From assembly GCF_049274025.1 (NCBI RefSeq), contig NZ_JBASRV010000053.1: 24,022 bases of DNA; one strand, given 5' to 3'. Made by a program: the position numbers and the translations under genes. Shown here piece by piece: positions 1 through 8,026 of this stretch; within the stretch, counting starts at the first letter, position 1, and the number at the start of each line of letters is the position of its first letter. The notes beneath the pieces are model-generated. The model ran no database searches, was not told the DNA's origin, and was given only the letters and a program-made list of their open reading frames with translations. The stretch is from Miniphocaeibacter sp012841535 (GTDB lineage: Bacteria; Bacillota; Clostridia; Tissierellales; Peptoniphilaceae).

Positions 1-74
1 TCCTTTATATTTTGTGTGGTAGCATATATTTTATAGGAAAAGTGAATAATTTGTCTATTCTTTTATATTCCAAT

Positions 75-112
75 AAAAAATAGTGCTAATGGATTTATTT
101 CCATCAACACTA
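75..112 (-). terminator. Rho-independent terminator of the AI-2E-like gene
   Basis: On the minus strand an imperfect hairpin (TAGTG pairs with CACTA, and ATGGA with TCCAT, bases 81-112) is followed by a run of six T (complement of the A run at 75-80). It lies about 35 bases past the stop of the minus-strand membrane protein gene and ends that transcript. Confidence 0.75.
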
Positions 113-146
113 TAAATTATAGAACCATTTTTGCTGTAGTAATAAA

Positions 147-665
147 TTAAAGTTTCCCTTCCTTCCGTTTTCTTCTCTTGGCCCATCTTGCATAATTTTG
201 AATATCTAAAACTTCAAATAGTGTGGCAATAATCAATAATAAAAATGATGTAATAATTGCTCCTGTTAATCTGCCAAATATATATCCAATTAGAAAAATT
301 GCAACGGTTATTAATGGTCTAATACTATACTTACTTCCATTAATATAGGGTTCTAATACTTGCTTAACTATTATTAATATTATGTAGACGATTGCAAGTT
401 GACCGGCTAATGCTATGTTTTTAGTTATTAATCTTACTATTATCCAGGGAATCATTATTAGCCCTGAGCCTATTGCAGGAAAAACGCTAACTAATCCAAC
501 TAAAAAAGATTTTAATAAAGTATCTTGTATACCTATAATTTTTAATCCTATAAATGCGGTTAGGGTCATAATTAATGCAAGAATAATTAATGATAGAATA
601 TACTGTAGTAAATTTCTTTTTGTCCTAAATAATATTTCAGATATATATCCCTTTATAATTTTCAT
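147..665 (-). CDS. Short AI-2E/YtvI-family membrane protein (C-terminal half only)
   Basis: A 172-residue hydrophobic protein that resembles only the C-terminal half of AI-2E transporter/YtvI-type permeases: the stretch SVFPAIGSGLIMIPW followed by hydrophobic segments and VKQVLEPYINGS matches the conserved PxxGtgxxxxPW and RQxLEPxxxG patterns of that family. Usual members have about 350 residues and 7-8 membrane segments; here I see four to five segments. The truncation does not look like simple decay, because an AGG-rich RBS (CTGGAGG) sits six bases before the ATG, an extended -10 promoter lies upstream, and a terminator follows. It could be a functional half-transporter or a remnant re-equipped for expression; no N-terminal partner is visible in the window. 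The substrate is unknown. The family call is fairly good; function is not inferred. Confidence 0.7.
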   Translation of the reverse strand: MKIIKGYISEILFRTKRNLLQYILSLIILALIMTLTAFIGLKIIGIQDTLLKSFLVGLVSVFPAIGSGLIMIPWIIVRLITKNIALAGQLAIVYIILIIVKQVLEPYINGSKYSIRPLITVAIFLIGYIFGRLTGAIITSFLLLIIATLFEVLDIQNYARWAKRRKRKEGKL

Positions 666-707
666 ATATACCTCCAGGTTGTAATAAAAATAATTCTATT
701 CTTTAAT

Positions 708-736
708 ATTATATCAAATTTTAGTATATTACTAAA
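708..736 (-). promoter_or_regulatory. Extended -10 promoter with overlapping palindrome for the AI-2E-like gene
   Basis: On the minus strand TATAAT (708-713) is preceded by TG one base upstream, giving an extended -10. The -35 hexamer is poor. A 7-3-7 palindrome, TTTAGTA-TAT-TACTAAA (720-736), covers the -35 area and could be a repressor operator. Confidence 0.5.
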
Positions 737-871
737 CAAATATATATACTTATATATAAAACTATAGTAAAGAATAATCATTTATTACTAATATTCTTAA
801 ATTCTTAATAGTTTATATAAAAAAGAATAGCCAACATGATGTATAATAATAATATAGAATTTTTTATATTC

Positions 872-900
872 TTGCAAAAGATATGAAAAAGTTATATGAT
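872..900 (+). promoter_or_regulatory. Sigma-A-type promoter of ilvE
   Basis: TTGCAA at 872-877 and TATGAT at 895-900 are separated by 17 bases, about 45 bases before the ilvE start codon. No T-box or leader attenuator structure is seen between promoter and gene, which is short for either. Confidence 0.7.
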
Positions 901-945
901 ATTAATCATAATAATTTAATATGCTAAAGGAACTAGGAGGATTAT

Positions 946-1857
946 ATGACACAAAAGGTATTTTATCAAGGAGAAATAGTAGATGAGTCTTCAGTAAGTA
1001 TAAGTATAAGATCTAAGGCTTTTAATTATGGTTTAGCTTGCTTTGAAGGAATAAGAGCTTATTGGGATGATGAAGAAGAGCAATTATATGGTTTTTGTAT
1101 GAAGGAACATTATGACAGACTTTTAGAATCTTGTAAATGTTTAAATATGCGAATTCCTTATACTTCTGAAGAATTATGTGATTATACAGTTGAATTATTA
1201 AAAGCTAATAATTGTAAAACAACTACATATATAAGACCAGTTGTATATAAAGGAGCTGAAACTTTAAAACCATCTTTAATGGAAATGGATGACAGAATTG
1301 TTATATATACACAACCACTTGATTCATATTCCGGAAAGGATGAATTAAGAGTAGCAGTTTCCAGTTGGAGAAGAATTTCAGACACTTCTCTACCACCAAG
1401 AACAAAGGCTACAGCAGGATATTTAAATTCAGCTTTAGCAGGTTTAGAGGTAATAAGTAAGGGATATGACGAAGCAATATTTTTAACAAATACAGGTTTT
1501 GTTTGTGAAGGACCGGGAGAAAATATTTTCTTTGTTAAAAATGACAAGCTTATAACACCTCCACCTTCAGATGATATTTTAGAGGGAATAACTAGAGCTT
1601 TAGTTATGAAACTAGCAAAAGAGGAATTGGGAATGGAAGTTGTTGAAAGATCTGTAGCAAGAACTGAATTATACAACAGCCAAGAAGTATTTTTCTCTGG
1701 TACTGCTATGGAGGTTACAGCAGTAGTAGAAGCAGATGACAGAAGAATTGGAACAGGTCACGAAGGTGAAGTTTGTAGAAAATTAAAAGAAATATTTGCA
1801 AAAGTTGGAATAGGAAAAATAGACAAATATAAATATTTAACTATACCTGTTTGGTAA
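946..1857 (+). CDS. ilvE: Branched-chain amino acid aminotransferase
   Basis: Class IV PLP-dependent aminotransferase that moves the amino group between glutamate and the 2-oxo acids of leucine, isoleucine and valine in the cytoplasm. Its 303 residues match the usual length. Visible hallmarks: FEGIRAYW (33-40) at the substrate side, the PLP-binding lysine K154 in PRTKATAGYLNS, and E188 in VCEGPGENIFF, which contacts the pyridine nitrogen; the 34-residue spacing equals K159-E193 in E. coli IlvE. TPPPSDDILEGITR follows as in other family members. The start is supported by an AGGAGG about six bases upstream. It is a single-gene unit with its own promoter and terminator. D-amino acid transaminase and ADC lyase share the fold, but the motifs fit IlvE better. 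A long reverse-strand reading frame inside it is a shadow. Confidence 0.93.
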   Translation: MTQKVFYQGEIVDESSVSISIRSKAFNYGLACFEGIRAYWDDEEEQLYGFCMKEHYDRLLESCKCLNMRIPYTSEELCDYTVELLKANNCKTTTYIRPVVYKGAETLKPSLMEMDDRIVIYTQPLDSYSGKDELRVAVSSWRRISDTSLPPRTKATAGYLNSALAGLEVISKGYDEAIFLTNTGFVCEGPGENIFFVKNDKLITPPPSDDILEGITRALVMKLAKEELGMEVVERSVARTELYNSQEVFFSGTAMEVTAVVEADDRRIGTGHEGEVCRKLKEIFAKVGIGKIDKYKYLTIPVW

Positions 1858-1864
1858 AATTAAT

Positions 1865-1891
1865 GGCCATTCTTATGAATGGTCTTTTTTT
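1865..1891 (+). terminator. Terminator of ilvE
   Basis: Eight-pair hairpin GGCCATTC-TTAT-GAATGGTC (1865-1884, one G-T pair) followed by seven T, starting eight bases past the ilvE stop. Confidence 0.9.
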
Positions 1892-1937
1892 ATGCCATTT
1901 TAGAAAATTTTATACAAAAATTATTTGTTTAAATTAA

Positions 1938-1965
1938 TTTAACATAAGTATTGTATAATTATAAT
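1938..1965 (+). promoter_or_regulatory. Possible promoter of the PHP phosphatase/asparaginase pair
   Basis: TATAAT at 1960-1965 with a weak TTTAAC at 1938-1943 (16-base spacing); another TATAAT lies at 1954-1959. The position before the operon and after the ilvE terminator makes a promoter here necessary, but the exact hexamers are uncertain. Confidence 0.4.
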
Positions 1966-1988
1966 ATAGATTAAATATAGGAGGAAGT

Positions 1989-2786
1989 ATGATAGATTTA
2001 CACAACCATTCAGAGTTTTCTTTTGACTCAAAAACACCAATTGAAGAAAATATTAAGGCTGCAATAGATAAAAACCTTAAATATATTGCTATAACAGACC
2101 ATATGGATTTAGTAAAAGTTACAGACAACTACGAAGATGGTATAGATATACCTGCTTATTTTGAAAAGGTAAAAATATTAAAAGAAAAATATAAGGACCA
2201 AATAAAAGTACTTTACGGAATTGAAGTTGGAATTCAAAAAGTAACAGCAAAGAAAAACGATGAAATAACAGGACAATTTGACTTTGATTTTATTATTGGC
2301 TCTATTCATTCACTAAAGGAACAGGATATTGTTTTAGATAGATTATTTTATAAATATCCTCCAAAGGATTTATATGAATTATATTACACAGAAATGTTAA
2401 AGGCTGTAGAAAATACGAAAAACTTTGATGTCCTTGGACATATTGACTATATTGACAGATACGCTCCAAGTAGTAAAACAATACCGAATATAGTTGAGTA
2501 TAAAGATATTATTGAGGAAATTTTAAAATTTCTTATTAAAAACAATAAGGGAATAGAAGTAAATACTGCTGGAATAAGGGCAGGTCTTAACTATATGCAT
2601 CCAAAAAAAGAAGTGTTAAAATGGTATAGGGAACTAGGTGGAGAAATCATAACTATAGGTTCTGATGCCCATAGAAAAGAAGATATTGGAGAAGGGGTTT
2701 ATAAGGCTTGCAATATGTTACAGGATTTAGGGTTTACTGGAATCTATGTTTTTGAAAAACGAGTTCCTAAAAAAATTGAATTTTAG
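1989..2786 (+). CDS. PHP-domain phosphatase, HisJ-type (histidinol-phosphatase-like)
   Basis: A 265-residue cytoplasmic metallo-phosphoesterase of the PHP family. The metal-binding set of the fold is complete: H5 and H7 (DLHNHSEFS), D37/H38 (ITDHMD), E79 (GIEVGIQ), H107 (GSIHSL), H151 (LGHIDY), and D226/H228 (GSDAHRKEDIG). Length and motif order match HisJ-type histidinol-phosphatase, which removes phosphate from L-histidinol phosphate. No other his gene is in the window, so the substrate may be another phosphorylated metabolite; many HisJ-like proteins outside his operons have unproven substrates. The RBS AGGAGG lies close before the ATG. It is followed 19 bases later by the asparaginase gene, with no terminator between, so the two are probably co-transcribed. 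Confidence 0.85.
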   Translation: MIDLHNHSEFSFDSKTPIEENIKAAIDKNLKYIAITDHMDLVKVTDNYEDGIDIPAYFEKVKILKEKYKDQIKVLYGIEVGIQKVTAKKNDEITGQFDFDFIIGSIHSLKEQDIVLDRLFYKYPPKDLYELYYTEMLKAVENTKNFDVLGHIDYIDRYAPSSKTIPNIVEYKDIIEEILKFLIKNNKGIEVNTAGIRAGLNYMHPKKEVLKWYRELGGEIITIGSDAHRKEDIGEGVYKACNMLQDLGFTGIYVFEKRVPKKIEF

Positions 2787-2805
2787 TGAGGAATAAAGGG
2801 AGAAT

Positions 2806-3807
2806 ATGAAAAGAGTATTAATAATTTCTACTGGTGGAACAATAGCTTCAATAAAAACAGAAAATGGACTAGTACCGGGAATTAGTTCAACCCAGCTATT
2901 GGAATACCTTAATATAAAACTTGAAGGTGTAGAAATTGATACACTGGATTTATTAAACATAGATAGTACAGATATTAGGGTGGAAAATTGGATTTTAATA
3001 ACTAAAACAATTGAGAAACACTATGAAGATTATGATGGATTTGTAGTAACTCATGGAACTGATACCCTAGCCTATACTGCGGCGGCACTTTCCTATTTAA
3101 TACAAAACTCTAGAAAGCCTATTGTAATTACTGGAGCACAAAAATCTATAAGCAATGAAATAACAGATGCTAAAATGAATTTAGTCAACAGTATAACCTA
3201 TGCTAGTAGTGAAAAGTCCAATAATGTTGTAATTGTTTTTAATGGCAAGGTAATTGCCGGAACAAGGGGAAGAAAGGAAAAAACCAAGAGTTATGATGCC
3301 TTTTCCAGTTTGAATTACCCTGTATTAGCAACAATTCAAGATAATAAAATTATAAGATTTATTCAAAATGAGGAAAAACAAGAAAAACCAAACTTTTACT
3401 ATGAATTAAATAATTCTGTATTTTTATTAAAGTTAATACCAACAATAGAAGGGGATATTTTAGATTTTATTTTTGAACATTATACCTGTATAATTATTGA
3501 GTCCTATGGAGTTGGTGGAATACCAAAACATATATTTGATAAGTTTATTAAATTATCTAAAAAATACTCTGGCAATAAAATTATTGTAATAACAACACAA
3601 GTTCCAATGGAAGGTTCAGACCTAATGGTTTATGAAGTTGGACAAAGATTAAAGGGAGAACTTAGTATTTTAGAATCCTTTGATATGACAATTGAAGCAA
3701 CAGTTGTTAAATTAATGTGGGCTATGGCTGAAGGTAAAGGGGATTATAATAAATTTAAAGAGTTATTTAATAAACAAATAAACTATGACACCTTATATAA
3801 TATTTAG
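2806..3807 (+). CDS. ansA: L-asparaginase, type I (cytoplasmic)
   Basis: Hydrolyses L-asparagine to aspartate and ammonia. The 333-residue protein begins with the family signature STGGTIAS, giving the nucleophile T12. The second catalytic pair T85-D86 lies in VTHGTDTLAY, and a lysine-rich GTRGRKEKTKSYDAF segment holds the remaining catalytic lysine region. S54 in NIDSTD is the usual substrate-binding serine. No signal peptide is present, so this is the cytoplasmic type I enzyme rather than the secreted type II. The start is supported by GGGAG about five bases upstream. It sits directly downstream of the PHP phosphatase gene as the second gene of the operon. No clear terminator follows; the 100 bases after it hold only an AT-rich stretch with a small palindrome. 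Glutaminase side activity cannot be judged from sequence. Confidence 0.92.
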   Translation: MKRVLIISTGGTIASIKTENGLVPGISSTQLLEYLNIKLEGVEIDTLDLLNIDSTDIRVENWILITKTIEKHYEDYDGFVVTHGTDTLAYTAAALSYLIQNSRKPIVITGAQKSISNEITDAKMNLVNSITYASSEKSNNVVIVFNGKVIAGTRGRKEKTKSYDAFSSLNYPVLATIQDNKIIRFIQNEEKQEKPNFYYELNNSVFLLKLIPTIEGDILDFIFEHYTCIIIESYGVGGIPKHIFDKFIKLSKKYSGNKIIVITTQVPMEGSDLMVYEVGQRLKGELSILESFDMTIEATVVKLMWAMAEGKGDYNKFKELFNKQINYDTLYNI

Positions 3808-3914
3808 TAGTAATTTATAAATAGTATAAAATTAATACCGAGTTATTACATTTTGTAACATTTCCAGGTTTATATTCGTATTAATATATAGAAATATAAA
3901 TTTTGGAGTATAAA

Positions 3915-4361
3915 ATGAAAAATAAAAGAGTATATTTAAGTGTAAAATTATATTTAATACCTGGAATATTAAGTATAGCAGTAGGTTTATTATGCTATTT
4001 ATTTTATAATAATATTTTCAATACTGGTTTAAAAGCCTATGATAGTAATAGGGTATTTCTTGTATTATTAACAGGAATTTTTATAGTTGTTGCAAATTTT
4101 ATTTATTATAATCTTATTTTCTATAATAGAGAAAAGGAAGATATTTTAAAAATAATAAAAAAACTAATAAAAAATTCAATAATATTATTTATATTAATAA
4201 TACTATTGCTAATTTCAATTTACTTTGTAGTAAAACTAGCAATATTTAAGCTTAATGGTATTATACTTGGAATAGAATTATTTTTATTTATTTTATTATT
4301 AATTAATTTATTGCAATTTTTAACTATGGTTTTAATGAAAATATATAGTAGAAATTTATAA
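3915..4361 (+). CDS. Small membrane protein of unknown function
   Basis: I do not recognise this protein. From ATG 3915 it has 148 residues and four strongly hydrophobic segments (roughly residues 10-28, 45-67, 86-108 and 116-140), with lysine-rich loops between the second and third. It looks like a four-helix inner membrane protein without enzymatic motifs. A reading frame opening at TTG 3903 adds four residues, but that TTGGAG is better read as the ribosome binding site six bases before the ATG. It stands alone between asparaginase and the convergent molybdenum hydroxylase operon, and shares the bidirectional terminator with the latter. Codon use is very AT-rich, as expected for a membrane protein here. 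Confidence 0.7.
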   Translation: MKNKRVYLSVKLYLIPGILSIAVGLLCYLFYNNIFNTGLKAYDSNRVFLVLLTGIFIVVANFIYYNLIFYNREKEDILKIIKKLIKNSIILFILIILLLISIYFVVKLAIFKLNGIILGIELFLFILLLINLLQFLTMVLMKIYSRNL

Positions 4362-4414
4362 TTAATTGTGAAAACTCACGAAATAAAAAATTGGGATTAA
4401 TAGATTTACTAAAA

Positions 4415-4459
4415 ATAAAATGTCCTACAAACTTTAAAAAAGTTTATAGGACATTTTTT
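4415..4459. terminator. Bidirectional terminator between convergent genes
   Basis: A long hairpin: AAAATGTCCTA pairs with TAGGACATTTT and AAACTTT with AAAGTTT, with a short A-rich loop. T runs follow on the plus strand and A runs precede it (T on the minus strand), so it can end both the plus-strand membrane protein transcript and the minus-strand xdh operon. Confidence 0.88.
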
Positions 4460-4465
4460 ACTATA

Positions 4466-5284
4466 TTAAATTCCCTTAGATTCTAAAAAGTAATTTAAAA
4501 AATTCATAGAAACATCTTTTCTGTATTCTATTGAAACTCTTCCGGCTCTAGGATTAATAGCTTCCTTATATTTATTTAAGTATTCTTCCTTTAAAGACTT
4601 AGCCTCTTCAATGGTTTTACCAATTAAGATACTATCAATATCTGGTCTTCTTATTATTAAATCTTCAATAGCACCAATAGCTACTGCAAGGTGTTTAATA
4701 ATATTGTCTTCAATATCTATTATTCCTGCAAAATCAACTCTTGAAATTGCTAAAGCCTGTCTTGCACCAACTTTTTCATAGAGATAATTTGTATATTCTC
4801 TTTCAGGTAACCAGATTTCTGTAATTAACTCGTCTTTATTTAAGTCTAGTTTTTTATTACCCTTATAAAAATCTTTAATAGGAATTACTCTTTCATTGTT
4901 CCTAGACTGTACTTTAATATATGAATCTAAAACCATAAATATTAAAACAGAGTCTGCTTTAGAGGAGCCATTTCCAATATTTCCACCAATTGTTCCGAAA
5001 TTTCTAATTGCCGGTGCAGCAATTTTCTTTAAGGCATCTCTTAATATTTCAGGTATTAGCTTGTTGTTAATTAATTCAGTAAAAGTACAAGCAGCTCCTA
5101 ATTTTAAATAGGAATCTTCTACATATATTTTCTTCAACTCAGGTATTTTATAGAGGTAAATATAGTTTAATGCTTCATTATTTTTTACCATTAAATCTGT
5201 ACCACCAGCAAAGGGAACTAAGTCATTATTTTCCATTAATTCCAATGCTTCATTTAATGATGTAGGTGTATAGTTTTTTACCAT
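4466..5284 (-). CDS. xdhB: Molybdenum hydroxylase FAD-binding subunit (xanthine dehydrogenase type)
   Basis: The FAD subunit of a three-subunit molybdenum hydroxylase; it passes electrons from the iron-sulfur subunit through FAD to the acceptor. Its 272 residues are typical of stand-alone CoxM/XdhB-like subunits. Both FAD pyrophosphate loops are visible: FAGGTD (25-30) and RNFGTIGGNIGN (94-105), followed by SSKADS. A C-terminal CO dehydrogenase flavoprotein domain with a late YRKDV element is present. There is no inserted 4Fe-4S loop as seen in 4-hydroxybenzoyl-CoA reductase. Its ATG overlaps the end of the 2Fe-2S subunit gene by seven bases, so translation is coupled. It is the last gene of the operon and runs into the bidirectional terminator. 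The gene symbol follows common use; the true substrate may be xanthine, another purine or another N-heterocycle. Confidence 0.88.
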   Translation of the reverse strand: MVKNYTPTSLNEALELMENNDLVPFAGGTDLMVKNNEALNYIYLYKIPELKKIYVEDSYLKLGAACTFTELINNKLIPEILRDALKKIAAPAIRNFGTIGGNIGNGSSKADSVLIFMVLDSYIKVQSRNNERVIPIKDFYKGNKKLDLNKDELITEIWLPEREYTNYLYEKVGARQALAISRVDFAGIIDIEDNIIKHLAVAIGAIEDLIIRRPDIDSILIGKTIEEAKSLKEEYLNKYKEAINPRAGRVSIEYRKDVSMNFLNYFLESKGI

Positions 5285-5754
5285 AATCCTTCACCTTCCT
5301 TAGCAGCAATACCTATTGCTCTTACAATAGCATTATAACCTGTACAACGACATAGGTTTCCAGAAATACCATCTCTTATTTCTTCTTCTGTTGGATTTGG
5401 ATTTTGACTTAGTAGATATTCTGTTGCCAGTACCATGCCTGGAATACAAAAACCACATTGTACAGCACCAACAGAGCTGTATGCTTTATCTATTACTTCA
5501 AACCTTTTAGTTTTATTAAATCCTTCTATAGTCATAACTTCACAGTTTTCAATTCTACCAACAGTTAACATACATGAATTTGCTAAAATCCCATCTATTA
5601 AAACTGAACAAGCACCACATTCGCCTTCTTTACAACCGCATTTTACACCGGTGGAATGGAAATAATTACGAAGTACATCTAGTAGCCTTTCAGAAGGATT
5701 TCCATTATATTCAACATTCTTTCCATCGAGAATAAACTTAATACTATTATTCAT
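5278..5754 (-). CDS. xdhC: Molybdenum hydroxylase 2Fe-2S subunit (xanthine dehydrogenase type)
   Basis: The electron-transfer subunit with two 2Fe-2S clusters, 158 residues. The N-terminal plant-ferredoxin-like cluster uses C41, C46, C49 and C61 (GCKEGECGACSVL...C), with an additional C39 just before. The C-terminal four-helix cluster uses C100, C103, C135 and C137 (VQCGFC ... NLCRCTGY). All eight ligands are intact. Its ATG shares one base with the TAA of the molybdenum subunit gene, and AAGGAGG inside the last codons of that gene is its RBS. Together with the flanking genes it forms one complex in the cytoplasm. Because the complex needs iron, it is a plausible target of the iron-responsive sRNAs proposed elsewhere in this window, but that is inference only. 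Confidence 0.92.
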   Translation of the reverse strand: MNNSIKFILDGKNVEYNGNPSERLLDVLRNYFHSTGVKCGCKEGECGACSVLIDGILANSCMLTVGRIENCEVMTIEGFNKTKRFEVIDKAYSSVGAVQCGFCIPGMVLATEYLLSQNPNPTEEEIRDGISGNLCRCTGYNAIVRAIGIAAKEGEGLW

Positions 5755-7862
5755 TACTTTGCCTCCTTAAATGCTACTAAGGTTTCTTCCATACTTATAG
5801 GATTGTGGTTTATATTTGCTTTAGTTGCATCTTCAACAGCAGCAATATATGCACTGGCAACTCCTACTAAAGGAAGTTCACCAGCACCTTTTGCACCATA
5901 AGGTCCTAATGGATATTCTACAATATGCATATCAACATCAAAAAATGGAATGTCAGCAGCAGTAGGAATTATATAGTCAGTGAAACTATTATTTCTAATT
6001 CTACCCTTATTGTCATAATCCATGTTTTCCATATGGGAATAGCCAATACCTTGTAGAAGTCCACCTTCCATTTGTCCAACAACTATATTCATATCTATAG
6101 GAGTACCTACATCAAAAGAGGACCATAGACCTAGTACTTTATGAGCACCTGTTAATGTGTCAAGTTCTAGCTCAATAATTTGTGCCCCCCAAGCATAGGT
6201 TGGATAAGCATCTCCTTGGAAAACATTAATATCAAAAGGTATAACAAAATCAGGCTCCTTAAAAGCTTCTGTAATAACCTGTTCTTCATTTTCTATCCAA
6301 TTACTTCTTAACTTAATAGCTGCCCTTCTTAAAAGTTCTCCAACAATCATAAGGGAGCGTGAAGCTACAGTAGGACCAGAGTCAGGAACTCGGTCTGTGT
6401 CAGGATTGTTAATTAAAACTTCCTCATATGGAATATTTAACTCATTAGCTACTATTTTAGAAAAAGTAGTTTTAAGCCCTTGCCCAATATCGGCATTAGA
6501 AGCTAGGATTTCCACCTTGTTATTAGCATGTTTTAATAATTTAACTTCAGCTTTAATTAAATCCCTTTCAGCTGAACCAGTAAATCCGGCACCGTGTAAA
6601 TGCCATGAAAAACCAATACCTTTTCTGTATCTACCTGTTTGGTTTTTATATTCCTCTTTCTTTTTCCTATAATTTGATTTTTCTAGTATTTTATCCATCA
6701 TTTCAGGTAGTGGAACATGGAAATGGAATTTTCCTGAAGTAGATGTAGAATCTCCTTCTTTTACAACATTTGCCAATTTAAAGTCTATTTCATCAATGTT
6801 TAAATCCCTAGCTATTCTGTTCATTATAGTTTCAACAGCAAAGAAGGTTTGGGGAGCTCCAAAACCTCTATAGGCTCCAGTAGGTGTTGTGTTGGTCTTT
6901 ACAGCCTTACCATGAACTTTTAAATTTGGAACATTATAAACACCGTTAGAACACATTAATCCCCTTTGAAGAACTACAGCAGACAAAGTTGTGTAGGCAC
7001 CTCCATCAAAAATAACATCTATATCCATAGCAGTAACTTTTCTATCTTTAACAGCTACCTTATATTTGGAAATAGAAGGATGTCTTTTTGTTGTAAACTC
7101 TATGTCCTCTCTTCTTTCAAAAATACATCTAACAGGTTTTTTTGTTTTATAAGATGCAACGGCTAATTGACAGCCTAGTAAAGAAGGATAATCTTCCTTA
7201 CCACCAAAGCCACCACCGGTTACATCTTGAATTATTTGAACCTTTCTTGCTTCTAGTCCCATTGCTTTGGCAACAGCACCATGAACATAGTAAGGGCATT
7301 GCATAGAACCTCTTACAGTAACTTTTCCATCGTGGTAATCTCCAATCATACCTTGAACTTCCAAGTATGCCTGTTCTTGATAACCGGTTCTAAAGGTTTC
7401 CTCATAAACCTTATCTGCTTTAGAAAAGGCATCCTCAACATCACCTTTTCCAAAACTATATTCAAAAAAAGCAGTATCTGATTTTTCAGGATCTAAAACC
7501 GGAGTTAAAACTTCATAGTCAATAACGATTTCATCTAGTAATTTATCAACTATTTTTAAATCTGGTCCTACTACCATTAAAATAGGGTCGCCAATAAACT
7601 CTACAATTCCGTCAGCAAAAACAGGAGTGTCATCTTCTACCATATGTACTTCATTAATACCGGGAACATCATTTTTATCTACAATATAATAACCTTCCGG
7701 TAAATTAGGTGTTTTAATATTTAAGATTTTTGCTTTAGCATATTTAGAACGGAGTACTCTTGCATGTAACATTCCGTCAATATACAAGTCTTCAACATAC
7801 TTTGCACTACCATCAATTTTTGCACGATGGTCTTTTTTTCTTACAGATTGACTTATACTCAT
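5754..7862 (-). CDS. xdhA: Molybdenum hydroxylase catalytic (molybdopterin-binding) subunit
   Basis: The catalytic subunit that hydroxylates a purine or similar ring using water-derived oxygen at a molybdenum-cytosine-dinucleotide or molybdopterin site. Its 702 residues are somewhat shorter than the roughly 750-770 common for XdhA/XdhD. In order it shows the N-terminal a/b-hammerhead (VLRSKYAKAKI), the GGGFGGKE loop (216-223), TGAYRGFGAPQ, the IGQGLKTTF glutamine loop, DSGPTVASRS, and the base-catalyst glutamate E662 in YGAKGAGELP. It lacks the signal peptide of periplasmic aldehyde oxidases. It is first in a three-gene operon, read from a good promoter, with AAGGAGGG seven bases before the ATG. 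No molybdenum cofactor genes, selenium-dependent hydroxylase maturation genes or purine transporters lie in the window. The exact substrate (xanthine, hypoxanthine, nicotinate) is open. Confidence 0.88.
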   Translation of the reverse strand: MSISQSVRKKDHRAKIDGSAKYVEDLYIDGMLHARVLRSKYAKAKILNIKTPNLPEGYYIVDKNDVPGINEVHMVEDDTPVFADGIVEFIGDPILMVVGPDLKIVDKLLDEIVIDYEVLTPVLDPEKSDTAFFEYSFGKGDVEDAFSKADKVYEETFRTGYQEQAYLEVQGMIGDYHDGKVTVRGSMQCPYYVHGAVAKAMGLEARKVQIIQDVTGGGFGGKEDYPSLLGCQLAVASYKTKKPVRCIFERREDIEFTTKRHPSISKYKVAVKDRKVTAMDIDVIFDGGAYTTLSAVVLQRGLMCSNGVYNVPNLKVHGKAVKTNTTPTGAYRGFGAPQTFFAVETIMNRIARDLNIDEIDFKLANVVKEGDSTSTSGKFHFHVPLPEMMDKILEKSNYRKKKEEYKNQTGRYRKGIGFSWHLHGAGFTGSAERDLIKAEVKLLKHANNKVEILASNADIGQGLKTTFSKIVANELNIPYEEVLINNPDTDRVPDSGPTVASRSLMIVGELLRRAAIKLRSNWIENEEQVITEAFKEPDFVIPFDINVFQGDAYPTYAWGAQIIELELDTLTGAHKVLGLWSSFDVGTPIDMNIVVGQMEGGLLQGIGYSHMENMDYDNKGRIRNNSFTDYIIPTAADIPFFDVDMHIVEYPLGPYGAKGAGELPLVGVASAYIAAVEDATKANINHNPISMEETLVAFKEAK

Positions 7863-7900
7863 CTATGTCCCTCCTTATAAAAAATATATAGTCTACTTAA

Positions 7901-7929
7901 ATTATACTAATGAGCTAGGGCCTTTTCAA
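7901..7929 (-). promoter_or_regulatory. Sigma-A-type promoter of the xdh operon
   Basis: On the minus strand TTGAAA (7924-7929) and TATAAT (7901-7906) are 17 bases apart, giving a leader of about 32 bases before the molybdenum subunit start. The rest of the 164-base divergent region also holds a loose inverted repeat, AATAAC...GTTATT (7942-7969), but I could not place a convincing promoter for the plus-strand gene that starts at 8027. Confidence 0.7.
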
Positions 7930-8026
7930 ATACTTTGTTACAATAACTCGCTTTATTCTAACAGTTATTACATAAAGAAGAAATATTTGTGAAAATGTAG
8001 TAAAATATTATTCTAAGGAGGACTTA

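Noticed and set aside
680..945. T-box or other amino acid leader before ilvE
   Set aside because: The promoter lies only about 45 bases before the start codon, leaving no room, and no terminator/antiterminator pair is seen.
1182..1676. A 164-codon reverse-strand reading frame inside ilvE
   Set aside because: It lies fully within a well-supported ilvE gene with intact catalytic residues, has no RBS or recognisable domain, and is explained by codon bias of the other strand.
3903..3914. TTG start for the small membrane protein
   Set aside because: TTGGAG is better used as the ribosome binding site for the ATG six bases later.
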